Shown here: positions 27,424 through 35,426 of the stretch, in pieces
How positions within the stretch are numbered: position 1 is the stretch's first letter
Layout: each line of letters starts with the position of its first letter
Source of the DNA: Actinomycetospora lemnae
GTDB lineage: Bacteria > Actinomycetota > Actinomycetes > Mycobacteriales > Pseudonocardiaceae
Assembly (NCBI RefSeq): GCF_028737315.1
Contig: NZ_JAQZAO010000017.1
Coordinates: 1 to 64,000 of the forward strand
Direction: 5' to 3'
DNA length: 64,000 nucleotides
Translations under genes and position numbers: made by a program
Notes under the pieces: generated by a model
Seen by the model: only the letters and a program-made list of their open reading frames with translations
Database searches by the model: none
Told to the model about the DNA's origin: nothing

Positions 27424-30266
27424 GCCTGCTCCCCACGCCCCGGCGCCCCCGGGCCGCCCGACCCACCGACCGCGCCGACGCGGAGCGCCTGCCGCCGCGC
27501 GCGGGCGAGGTCATCGACCGCCGCCGCACGGTGGGCTTCCGCTGGAACGGCACCCCGTACACCGGCCACCCCGGCGACACGATCGTCTCGGCGCTCGCCG
27601 CGGCCGGGGAGCGCGTGTTCTCGCGCAGCTACAAGTACCACCGCCCGCGCGGCCTGCTGACCGCGAACTACCTCGACCCCGGCTGCATGGTCCAGGTCGG
27701 CGACGAGCCCAACGTCCGCGGCGCCCACCGGCTCCTCACCGACGGCATGGACGTGCGCTCGCAGAACACCTGGCCGTCGCTGAGGTTCGACGTCCGCGCC
27801 GTCAACGGGCTCGCGAGCCGCTTCCTCGCCACCGGCTTCTACTACAAGACCTTCATCAAGCCCGAGGTGCTCTGGCCGGCCTACGAGAAGGTGCTGCGCA
27901 CGTTCGTCCACGCCGGCGAGGTGCCGCCGGACAGCGCCCCCGGGCACTACGACAAGCGCTACGCCCACCCCGACGTCGTCGTCGCCGGCGGCGGACCGGC
28001 CGGCATGGCGGCCGCCGTCGCCGCCGCCCGGGCCGGCGCCACGGTGATGCTCGTCGAGGAGGAGCACCAGCTCGGCGGGCACCTGCGCTGGGGCGGCCCG
28101 GCCGAGCTCGCGCGCCTGGCGGAGCTGCGCGCGCTGGTCGCCGCCGAGCCCGCGATCGAGGTGCTCACCGACGCCGTCGTCGGCGCCCGCTTCGACGACA
28201 ACTGGATCCCCGTCGTCGCGCGCGGGATCCCCGGGATCGACGAGCGCCTGATCAAGGCCCGCGCGGGCGCGCTGGTGGTCGCGCCGGGGCTGGTGGAACG
28301 GCCCTACGTCTTCGCCGGCAACGACCTGCCCGGCGTCGTGCTGTCCACCGCGGTCCGGCGCCTGGTGAACCTCCACGCCGTGCGGCCCGGCCGCCGGGCG
28401 GTCGTGCTCACCGCCAACCCCGAGGGCGACGCCGCCGTCGCCGACCTCGAGTCCGCCGGCGTCGAGGTGGCCGAGGTCGTCGACGCCCGCCGCGGCGAGG
28501 GCGTCCGCGCCGCGCACGGGCGCTCCGGGCTGCGGGTCGTCGAGCTCGGCGACGGGCGCCGCGTGGAGGCCGACCTGCTCGTCACCGCCGTCGGCTGGAC
28601 CGCGCCGACGTCGCTGCTCAACCAGTCCGGGGACCGCCCGGTCTACGAGCCGCGGGCGGCGCGCTTCCTCCCCGACCCGACGCGGATGCCGGAGAACGTG
28701 CTGGCCGCCGGCGGGATCGCCGGCGACGGGGACGTCGACGCGCTGGTCGAGCACGCGGACGCCGTGGGCCGGGAGGCGGCGCGGCGGGCCGGCCGCAGCG
28801 CGGGGGCGGCCGTCACGGTCCCCGCGCTGCCCGTCGCGGACCACCCCGAGCTGTTCAGCGCCGGTACCGGCGGGTTCGTCGACTTCTCCGAGGACGTCTC
28901 GGCCAAGGACATCACCACCGCCGCGGCCGAGGGCTACGACTCCGTCGAGCTGGTCAAGCGCTACACGACGGCGACGATGGGCCCGGCTCAGGGCAAGCTC
29001 GAGACGGTCAACACCGTCGCCGTCCTCGCCGCGGCGACCGGGCGCACGATCGCCGAGACCGGCACGACCACGTGGCGCCCGATGTGGGCACCGGTGACCC
29101 TGGGCGCGCTGGCCGGGCGCAGCCACGAGCCGGTGCGGTACTCGCCGATGCAGCCCTGGCACGAGCGCCACGGCGCGGTGCCGCTCATCGCCGGGCAGTG
29201 GATCCGCCCCGAGCACTACGGCGACCCGGCCGGCGAGGTCACCGCGGTCCGCACCGGCGTCGGGATCATCGACGTCACGCCGATCGGGAAGCTCGACCTG
29301 CGCGGACCGGACGTCGCGAAGCTGCTCAACCTGCTCTACGTCAACAAGTGGTCGAAGCTCGGCGTCGGCAGGGTGCGCTACGGGGTCATGTGCGCCGAGG
29401 ACGGCGTCGTCATGGACGACGGCGTCACCGGCCGGCTCGGCGAGGACCACTACCTCATGTCCACGACCTCGTCGGGGGCGGCGACGGTGTGGGAGTGGGT
29501 CGAGAACTGGCTGCAGACCGCCCACCCCGAGTGGCGGGTGCACGTCACGCCGGTGACCACGGCCTACGCCAGCATCAACATCGCCGGTCCGCGCTCGCGG
29601 GAGCTGCTGGGCCGCCTCACCGACGTCGACCTCGACCCCGAGCGGTTCGGCTACATGCAGGTCCGCACCGGGCGCGTCGCCGGCGTCGACGACTGCGTGC
29701 TGTGGCGCATCGGGTTCACCGGGGAGCTGTCCTACGAGGTCCACGTGCCCGCCGGCTACGGCCTGCACGTCTGGGAACGGCTCATGGCCACCGGCGCCGA
29801 CCTCGGCGTGCGGCCGTTCGGGGTGGAGGCCCAGCGCATCCTGCGCCTGGAGAAGGGCCACGCCATCGTCGGGCAGGACACCGACGGGCTGACCCAGGGC
29901 TTCAGCGCCGGGCTCGACGGGCTGATCAAGCTCGACAAGGACGACTTCGTCGGGCTGCCGGAGCTGCGCTGGCAGCGCGAGCGCGACACCGCCCCGCGCC
30001 TGGTCGGGCTGCGCCCGCTCGACGCGACGGTCGTCCCGCCCGAGGCCAGCCAGATCCTCGACCGCGCCGGGGGCATCGCCGGGCGGGTGACCTCGAGCCG
30101 GATGTCCCCCACCCTCGGCCGCTCGATCGGGCTGGCCCAGCTCGACCGCGAGCTCGCCGAGGTCGGCACCCGCGTCACCGTCCGGCTGCCCGACGGCCGC
30201 GACGTCGCCGCCGAGGTCACCGACCCCGTCCACGTCGACCCCGAGGGGGCGAAGCTCCGTGGCTGA
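27420..30266 (+). CDS. mgdC: N-methylglutamate dehydrogenase subunit C (SoxA-like)
   Basis: This 948-residue SoxA-type protein has an N-terminal ferredoxin-like domain (about 35-120, TPYTGHPGDTIVSALAAAGE). An FAD/NAD domain begins at VVVAGGGPAGMAAAVAAARA (about 181), and a GcvT-like folate domain occupies about 560-945 (GVMCAEDGVVMDDG, RLEKGHAIVGQDTDGLTQG). It carries a longer N-terminus and the FFKPEVLWPAY-like segment TFIKPEVLWPAYEKVLRTF absent from the 7.7 kb SoxA. It probably passes the one-carbon unit to folate. Confidence 0.88.
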   Translation: MSLLPTPRRPRAARPTDRADAERLPPRAGEVIDRRRTVGFRWNGTPYTGHPGDTIVSALAAAGERVFSRSYKYHRPRGLLTANYLDPGCMVQVGDEPNVRGAHRLLTDGMDVRSQNTWPSLRFDVRAVNGLASRFLATGFYYKTFIKPEVLWPAYEKVLRTFVHAGEVPPDSAPGHYDKRYAHPDVVVAGGGPAGMAAAVAAARAGATVMLVEEEHQLGGHLRWGGPAELARLAELRALVAAEPAIEVLTDAVVGARFDDNWIPVVARGIPGIDERLIKARAGALVVAPGLVERPYVFAGNDLPGVVLSTAVRRLVNLHAVRPGRRAVVLTANPEGDAAVADLESAGVEVAEVVDARRGEGVRAAHGRSGLRVVELGDGRRVEADLLVTAVGWTAPTSLLNQSGDRPVYEPRAARFLPDPTRMPENVLAAGGIAGDGDVDALVEHADAVGREAARRAGRSAGAAVTVPALPVADHPELFSAGTGGFVDFSEDVSAKDITTAAAEGYDSVELVKRYTTATMGPAQGKLETVNTVAVLAAATGRTIAETGTTTWRPMWAPVTLGALAGRSHEPVRYSPMQPWHERHGAVPLIAGQWIRPEHYGDPAGEVTAVRTGVGIIDVTPIGKLDLRGPDVAKLLNLLYVNKWSKLGVGRVRYGVMCAEDGVVMDDGVTGRLGEDHYLMSTTSSGAATVWEWVENWLQTAHPEWRVHVTPVTTAYASINIAGPRSRELLGRLTDVDLDPERFGYMQVRTGRVAGVDDCVLWRIGFTGELSYEVHVPAGYGLHVWERLMATGADLGVRPFGVEAQRILRLEKGHAIVGQDTDGLTQGFSAGLDGLIKLDKDDFVGLPELRWQRERDTAPRLVGLRPLDATVVPPEASQILDRAGGIAGRVTSSRMSPTLGRSIGLAQLDRELAEVGTRVTVRLPDGRDVAAEVTDPVHVDPEGAKLRG

Positions 30267-30966
30267 ATCCCCGGCTGACGCCGTTGCTGCGCAGACCGCC
30301 GTCGCGCGCAGCCCGATCGCGGCCGCCGTGCCGACCGTCCGGGACGGCTGGGAGGTCGACGCGACGGTCGCCGTCGGGCCGCTCACGCTCTCGGACGAGA
30401 CGCCGCTGGCCAAGGTCGCCGTGCGCGCTCCCTTCGACGGCGCGGCGCGCGCCGCCCTCGGCGTGCGGTACGGCCGCACGGGGCGGGTCGACATCGGCGG
30501 CGACAGGGTGCTGATCGCTGGCGCCGGTCCGGGCGAGTGGCTGGCGCTCGGCGCCCCCGGCACGGGCTCGGCGCTCGTGGCGTCGCTCGAGGAGCTGCTC
30601 GCCGGCACCGGCGAGTTCACCTCGGTCCTCGACCTCACCCACGGCCGCGCCCTCGTCCGCCTCGAGGGCGCGGCCGCCCCGAGCGTCCTCGCCGGCGTCT
30701 GCGCGATCGACTTCTCCGACACCGTCACCCCCGACGGCACCGCGCTGCGGACGTCGGTCGCGGCGGTGGTCACCGACGTGGTCCGCGACGACCGCGGCAC
30801 GCAGCGCAGCGGAGCTGCCGCGACGGGCGCTGTGGGCGTGCCCTCCTTCCTGCTCCACTGCGAGCGGTCGTCGGGGCAGTACCTCGCCGACGCGCTGCTC
30901 GAGGCGGGCGCCGGGGCGGGGCTCGAGGTCACGGGGTTCCGCGGGCTCGAGCCGTCGCGTGGCTGA
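30259..30966 (+). CDS. mgdD: N-methylglutamate dehydrogenase subunit D (SoxG-like)
   Basis: This 235-residue SoxG-type protein has the folate-domain pattern RVDIGGDRVLIAGAGPGEWLA, SVLDLTHGRALVRLEG and FLLHCERSSGQYLADALLEA. The GTG at 30259 overlaps the mgdC end. It contains one copy of a dispersed short repeat (30796-30817), translated GTQRSGA, in the loop before PSFLLHCERS. The 3' end overlaps the remnant GNAT gene on the other strand by 38 bases. Fourth gene of mgdABCD. Confidence 0.82.
   Translation: MAESPADAVAAQTAVARSPIAAAVPTVRDGWEVDATVAVGPLTLSDETPLAKVAVRAPFDGAARAALGVRYGRTGRVDIGGDRVLIAGAGPGEWLALGAPGTGSALVASLEELLAGTGEFTSVLDLTHGRALVRLEGAAAPSVLAGVCAIDFSDTVTPDGTALRTSVAAVVTDVVRDDRGTQRSGAAATGAVGVPSFLLHCERSSGQYLADALLEAGAGAGLEVTGFRGLEPSRG
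30796..30817 (+). repeat. Dispersed short repeat, copy 1 (inside mgdD)
   Basis: A 22-base stretch containing AGCGCAGCGGAGCTG is identical at 21 of 22 positions to 37476-37497 inside ileS. A third, related copy is inverted in ilvB at 49468-49492. It is translated here as GTQRSGA. Confidence 0.65.
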
Positions 30967-31318
30967 GCTCCCGCACCATCCGCGACTCCGTGCTCTCCGG
31001 GTGGTTCGGCACCGGCTGGCGCTCGCCGCTCGGGACGAAGCCCAGGCGCGCGTAGCACCGGCGGGCGCGCTCGTTGCCGTCCACGACCCACAGCGCGAGC
31101 CGGTGGGCCCCCTGGCCCGCGGCCCACGCCACCACGGCGCCGACCAGCGCGTCCGCCACGCCCTGCCCGCGCCGGGCGGGGTCGACCCACATGGCCACGA
31201 GGTGGCGCCGGGCGGGATCGCCGGGCTCGGGCACGGCTCCACCCTGCCCGGTGACGGCGGGCACGCGGGCTTGAGTGTGCCGCGACGGCACGGGTTCGAC
31301 TGGTCGCCATGAGCACAC
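30929..31318 (-). pseudogene. 5'-truncated GNAT acetyltransferase
   Basis: The frame encodes the C-terminal half of a GNAT acetyltransferase. The acetyl-CoA loop VDPARRGQGVADALV and the final ALWVVDGNERARRCYARLGF with its FVPSGERQP tail are present. The N-terminal strands and helices expected before them are missing. The segment above about 31235 is non-homologous and runs into the start of the S9 peptidase gene, while the 3' end overlaps mgdD. A broken remnant is likely. A short expressed protein cannot be excluded. Confidence 0.5.
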
Positions 31319-33213
31319 CGACGCAGTCCCGCCCGCGCATCGTCGACGTCGAGGAGTTCTTCGCCGACCCCGAGTTCGCCCACGCGACGGTGTCGCCCGA
31401 CGGCACGCGGCTCGCCTACCTCGCGCCGCGCCACGGGCACCTGCAGGTCTGGGTCCGCGGGATCGACGAGGAGCACGCCGACGCCGTGTGCGTCACCCAC
31501 GACGCGCGCCGCGGCATCACCGACTACCACTGGACCGACGACCCGCGCTGGCTGCTGTACCTGCAGGACACCGACGGCAACGAGGACTGGCACCTCCACC
31601 GCGTCGACCTGACGGCGCCCGACCGGCCCGCCGTCGACCTGACGCCGCTGCCGGCCGGGTCCCGCGTCGCGGGCGTCGAGGTCCTGGCGGCCTTCCCCGG
31701 GCAGGTGCTCGTCACGATGAACCGGCGGCCGATGGTCTTCGACGTCTTCCGCGTCGAGGTCGCCACGGGCGAGACCACCCTGCACGTGGAGCAGCCGTCG
31801 CCGCGCCGCACCTACCTACCCGACCGGGAGGGCCGCCCGGCGTTCCTGTCCGAGCTCACCGACGACGGCGACTGGGAGTTCTCCGCCGTCGACGGCCCCG
31901 GGCGGACCCGCCTCCTGCTCCGCGTCGGCGGCCCGGAGCACCCGTTGGGCGTGTACCCGCAGCTCGTGACCCCGGACGGCACGGGCCTGCTGCTCGGCCT
32001 CTACCAGGACGGCGACGACCTGCGGCTCGTGCGCGTCGACCGGGACACCGGCACGCAGACCGTCGTCGGGGCCGTCGACGGGCAGAGCCTCGACACGATG
32101 GGCATGCACTCGCCCCTGCTGCCGCCCGTCGTCGTCGAGAGCGCGCGCACCCACGAGGTGATCGCCGCGCGCTTCGTCGGCGACCGGCCACGCGTCGAGG
32201 TGCTCGACCCGGCGTACGCGGAGGTGTTCGCCGCGCTCGAGCAGCTCTCCGACGGGGTGCTGCACTCCGTGTCGTCGGACGACGCGGAGCGCTGGTGGAT
32301 CGCGAGCTTCGTCCACGACCGCGCGCCCGGGATGACCTGGCTGCACGACCGGGTCACCGGCGAGAGCCGGCTGCTCTTCCGGTCGTTCACGCACATCGCC
32401 CCCGAGGAGCTGGCCGCCGTGACCCCGGTCCGGTTCCCGGCCCGCGACGGGCTGCCGCTGCACGGGTTCCTGACGCTGCCGGTCGGGGTGCCGCACGAGG
32501 ACCTGCCGCTGGTGCTCATCGTCCACGGCGGGCCGTGGGCGCACGACACGTGGCGCTACGACCCGGAGGCCCAGTTCCTGGCCAACCGCGGCTACGCCGT
32601 CCTGCACGTCAACTTCCGCGGCTCCACGGGCTACGGCCGCCGGCACCTCACCGCCGCGGTCGGCGAGCTCGCCGGCGCCATGCACGACGACCTGATCGAC
32701 GCCGCCCGCTGGGCCGTCACCGAGGGCTTCGCCGACCCCGACCGCATCGCGATCTACGGCGGCTCGTACGGGGGCTACGCCGCACTGGTCGGGGTCACGG
32801 TCACCCCCGACTTCTTCGCCGCGGCCGTCGACTACGTCGGCATCTCCGACCTCGCGAACTTCATGCGCACGCTGCCCGCGTTCGCCCGCCCCAACCTGGT
32901 CAACAACTGGTACCGCTACGTCGGCGACCCGGCGGACCCCGAGCAGGAGGCCGACATGCTGTCCCGCTCCCCCATCACGATGGTCGACCGGATCCGTACC
33001 CCGCTGCTCGTCGCGCAGGGCGCCAACGACGCCCGCGTGGTGCAGGCCGAGTCGGACAACATCGTGTCGTCGCTGCGGGCCCGCGGCGTGCCGGTGGAGT
33101 ACCTGGTCGCCGACGACGAGGGCCACGGGTTCGCGAACCCGGAGAACCGGTTCCGGCTCTACCGCGCGATGGAGGCGCACTTCGCCGAGCACCTCGGCGG
33201 ACGGGCCGGCTGA
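31309..33213 (+). CDS. S9 family serine peptidase (prolyl oligopeptidase-like)
   Basis: This 634-residue protein has an N-terminal seven-bladed propeller-like half (about 10-370) and a C-terminal alpha/beta-hydrolase (about 380-630). The catalytic triad is visible: Ser in YGGSYGGYAAL (about 486), Asp in QGANDARVV (about 573) and His in DEGHGF (about 605). LVLIVHGGPWAHD forms the oxyanion loop. No signal peptide is seen, so it is probably a cytoplasmic acylaminoacyl- or oligopeptidase. The start is ATG at 31309, and the length is normal. Confidence 0.93.
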   Translation: MSTPTQSRPRIVDVEEFFADPEFAHATVSPDGTRLAYLAPRHGHLQVWVRGIDEEHADAVCVTHDARRGITDYHWTDDPRWLLYLQDTDGNEDWHLHRVDLTAPDRPAVDLTPLPAGSRVAGVEVLAAFPGQVLVTMNRRPMVFDVFRVEVATGETTLHVEQPSPRRTYLPDREGRPAFLSELTDDGDWEFSAVDGPGRTRLLLRVGGPEHPLGVYPQLVTPDGTGLLLGLYQDGDDLRLVRVDRDTGTQTVVGAVDGQSLDTMGMHSPLLPPVVVESARTHEVIAARFVGDRPRVEVLDPAYAEVFAALEQLSDGVLHSVSSDDAERWWIASFVHDRAPGMTWLHDRVTGESRLLFRSFTHIAPEELAAVTPVRFPARDGLPLHGFLTLPVGVPHEDLPLVLIVHGGPWAHDTWRYDPEAQFLANRGYAVLHVNFRGSTGYGRRHLTAAVGELAGAMHDDLIDAARWAVTEGFADPDRIAIYGGSYGGYAALVGVTVTPDFFAAAVDYVGISDLANFMRTLPAFARPNLVNNWYRYVGDPADPEQEADMLSRSPITMVDRIRTPLLVAQGANDARVVQAESDNIVSSLRARGVPVEYLVADDEGHGFANPENRFRLYRAMEAHFAEHLGGRAG

Positions 33214-33256
33214 GCCGCTTGTCCGGCACGCCCGCGGCCTGTTCTGATCACCGCTC

Positions 33257-34204
33257 GTGGGGCACCCCAGCGCCGGCGCCGACCATCCCCGGGCCCGCAC
33301 CGCGTCGGGCCTCGCGATCGCGCTGCTCTCGGGGTTCTCCTTCGGGCTGGCCGGGCCGTTCGCCGCGTCGCTGATCGCGGTCGGGTGGTCGCCGCCGGCG
33401 GTGGCGCTGGCCAGGCTGGCGGGCGCGGCGGTCCTCCTCGCCGTGCCGCTGGCGCTCCTCCTGGCCCGCGGGTGGCGCCCGCGCGCCGGGCACGGGCGCG
33501 CCGTGGTGGTCTACGGGCTCGTCCCGCTCGCGGGCGCGCAGGTCTGCTACTTCAGCGCCGTCGGGCACCTGTCGGTCGGCGTCGCCCTGCTCATCGAGTA
33601 CACCGCGCCGGTCCTCCTGCTCGCCTGGACGTGGGCGCGCACCGCCGTCCGGCCCCGGCCCCTGACGCTGGCGGGTGCCGCGCTGGCCGTCGCGGGCCTG
33701 GTGCTCGTCCTCGACGTCGCGCGCGGGGCGGAGGTCGACGTCGTCGGCGTCCTGTGGGGCCTGGGCGCGGCGGTGTGCCTCGCGGCGTACTTCCGGCTCT
33801 CGGCCGCCGCCGGCGGGGCCGAGGGCCCGCCCGCCCTGGTGCTCACCGCGGGCGGGGCCGTCGTGGGCAGCGTGGTCGTCGCGCTGCTCGGGCTCGTCGG
33901 CCTGCTGCCGCTGACCGCGACGACCGCACCCATCGACCTCGGCGGCCGGGGTGCCCCGTGGTGGGTCGGCGTCCTGCTCGTCGCGGCCCTGTCCACCGCG
34001 CTGGCGTACCTCACCGGCATCGCCGCGGTCGGGCGGCTCGGCTCGCGGCTCGCGTCGTTCGTGGGGCTGAGCGAGGTCCTCTTCGCCGTGCTCGGCGCCT
34101 GGTGGCTGGTGTCCCAGGAGCCGACGGCGACGCAGGTCGCGGGCGGGGTGCTCGTCGTCGGGGCGGTCGCGCTGATCCGCTGGGCGGAGCCGCCCGGTCC
34201 CTAG
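33257..34204 (+). CDS. EamA/DMT family transporter
   Basis: This 315-residue membrane protein has about ten helices in two EamA halves. It contains the N-terminal FSFGLAGPFAASLI, the mid QVCYFSAVGHLSVGVALLIEYTAPVL and the second-half SLALAYLTG-like segment ALSTALAYLTGIAAVGRLGSRLA. The type usually exports amino acids or metabolites. The GTG start at 33257 lies 43 bases after the peptidase. It converges with the hydrolase gene, ending 4 bases inside it. Confidence 0.9.
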   Translation: MGHPSAGADHPRARTASGLAIALLSGFSFGLAGPFAASLIAVGWSPPAVALARLAGAAVLLAVPLALLLARGWRPRAGHGRAVVVYGLVPLAGAQVCYFSAVGHLSVGVALLIEYTAPVLLLAWTWARTAVRPRPLTLAGAALAVAGLVLVLDVARGAEVDVVGVLWGLGAAVCLAAYFRLSAAAGGAEGPPALVLTAGGAVVGSVVVALLGLVGLLPLTATTAPIDLGGRGAPWWVGVLLVAALSTALAYLTGIAAVGRLGSRLASFVGLSEVLFAVLGAWWLVSQEPTATQVAGGVLVVGAVALIRWAEPPGP

Positions 34205-34995
34205 GTCGGCGCGAGCCCGGTGAGCACCCCCACCAGCCGCGCGGGGTGCAGCTGGATCCCCACGTGCGAGGTGGGCACGTCCACCACGGCGAACGGCACC
34301 GCGAGCACCGCGTCGGCCTCGCGGACGAACCGGTCCTGCAGCGCCGGCGACATCGCGCGGTCCTCGGAGAGCCGCACGTAGGTGTGCGGCAGCAGGCCCC
34401 AGGCGCCCGGGTCGACACGCACGGCGTCCTCGTCGATCGCGAGGGCCTCGCGGACGTCCATCGCCGCGAGCAGCGCGAGCAGCTCGGCGCGGGTGCCGTC
34501 GGCGAGCAGCGCGTCCTGGAGCGCGTCGAGGGCCGTCGGGTCCTGGGTGTGCAGGTCGACCCGCAGCTCGCCGACCTCGGCCGGGTCGGCGGTCATGAGG
34601 CTCGGTGCGATCCGGTCGAGGGCCGACGGCCCGGTGTCGGCGAGGTAGGTCGACGGGCCGGCGGCGACGCAGCACCACGCGGAGACGTAGACGACGTGGT
34701 CGAGCAGCTCGGGCACGGCGTTCGCGACCGCGGTGACCGTCATCCCCCCGCGGCTGTGGCCCACGAGCACCACCGGGCCGTGCTCGCGCGCCGCGCGGAC
34801 GACCTCGACGACCGCGGCGACGTCGTCGGCGGTGGAGATCCCGGCCATACCGGTCGGTCGCGCGTCGAGCCCGTGGCCGGGCAGGTCGACGGCGACGGCC
34901 CGGTGGCCCCGCAGCGCGAGCGCGCGGGCGACCGGCCCCCAGTGCGAGGCGTTGGCGAACGCGCCGTGGACGAGGACGTAGGTGGTCGGTGACAT
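34201..34995 (-). CDS. Alpha/beta fold hydrolase
   Basis: This 264-residue protein begins SPTTYVLVHGAFANASHWGP (oxyanion HG motif) and has the nucleophile elbow VGHSRGG (Ser about 93). Near the end VPTSHVGIQLHPARLV contains the probable catalytic His. It resembles small esterases of the RutD/pheophytinase-like group, with unknown substrate. The ATG at 34995 follows GGGGAG. The longer frame start at 35043 lies within the tRNA terminator hairpin and is not used. Confidence 0.88.
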   Translation of the reverse strand: MSPTTYVLVHGAFANASHWGPVARALALRGHRAVAVDLPGHGLDARPTGMAGISTADDVAAVVEVVRAAREHGPVVLVGHSRGGMTVTAVANAVPELLDHVVYVSAWCCVAAGPSTYLADTGPSALDRIAPSLMTADPAEVGELRVDLHTQDPTALDALQDALLADGTRAELLALLAAMDVREALAIDEDAVRVDPGAWGLLPHTYVRLSEDRAMSPALQDRFVREADAVLAVPFAVVDVPTSHVGIQLHPARLVGVLTGLAPT

Positions 34996-35014
34996 CCCAC
35001 GCTCCCCACGGACG

Positions 35015-35052
35015 ACGAACGCGGCGCACCGAGGACGGTGCACCGCGTTCGT
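35015..35052 (-). terminator. Terminator after the tRNA-Gln/tRNA-Glu genes
   Basis: A strong hairpin has ACGAACGCGG (35015-35024) plus GCACC (35026-35030) pairing with GGTGC (35037-35041) plus CCGCGTTCGT (35043-35052). There is one C/A mismatch and a 6-base loop. It lies 5 bases beyond the tRNA-Glu 3' end on the minus strand. Confidence 0.65.
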
Positions 35053-35057
35053 GGACG

Positions 35058-35130
35058 TAGCCCCGAGGGGATTCGAACCCCCGCTACCGCCTTGAGAGGG
35101 CGGCGTCCTAGGCCGCTAGACGACGGGGCC
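35058..35130 (-). tRNA. tRNA-Glu (anticodon CTC)
   Basis: The 73-base minus-strand sequence folds into a standard cloverleaf. The acceptor GGCCCCG pairs with CGGGGCT (first pair G-U), the anticodon stem-loop is CCGCC-CTCTCAA-GGCGG with anticodon CTC, and the T arm contains GGTTCGAATCC. CCA is not encoded. Confidence 0.95.
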
Positions 35131-35178
35131 CTAGGAGAACGGCGACGACTCTAGATCACGGTCCGCCACCGCTCGCAG

Positions 35179-35250
35179 CTGGGGTACCAGGACTCGAACC
35201 TAGAACAACTGAACCAGAATCAGCCGTGTTGCCAATTACACCATACCCCA
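35179..35250 (-). tRNA. tRNA-Gln (anticodon CTG)
   Basis: The 72-base minus-strand tRNA has acceptor TGGGGTA pairing with TACCCCA and discriminator G, as expected for tRNA-Gln. The anticodon loop TTCTGGT gives CTG, and the T arm contains GGTTCGAGTCC. CCA is not encoded. The gatCAB genes for making Gln-tRNA from Glu-tRNA are in the same window (57.6-60.9 kb). Confidence 0.94.
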
Positions 35251-35426
35251 TGGCGATCACCGAGCGTGACGCATCGCCCTGCCCGCTGACGTCGACCAGT
35301 CTAGGACATGGCCGCACGGCGGTTCGACACCCCCCGGGACGGGCCCCGACCCGCAGGTCAGGACCGCGGTGTCCCGCCCGGTAGCCTGGCTGAGTTGGGC
35401 TACCGCACGACCAGGAAGATCGAGAC
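35251..35426. promoter_or_regulatory. ileS / tRNA-Gln divergent upstream region
   Basis: On the minus strand TAGACT (35298-35303) is a possible tRNA -10. On the plus strand TAGCCT (35382-35387) may be the ileS -10. GTAGCC (35381-35386) and GGCTAC (35398-35403) form a small hairpin before ileS. No T-box conserved sequence (GGTGGTACCGCG-type) is present, so the usual actinobacterial ileS T-box control is not seen here. Confidence 0.4.

Noticed and set aside
27249-31406. Open frame of 1385 codons on the minus strand opposite mgdC
   Set aside because: No recognisable domain, composition of a shadow frame, and the opposite strand encodes a well-conserved SoxA-like protein.
35251-35426. Possible T-box riboswitch before ileS
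   Set aside because: Actinobacterial ileS often has one, but no GGTGG-type T-box sequence or specifier loop structure is seen, only a small hairpin.
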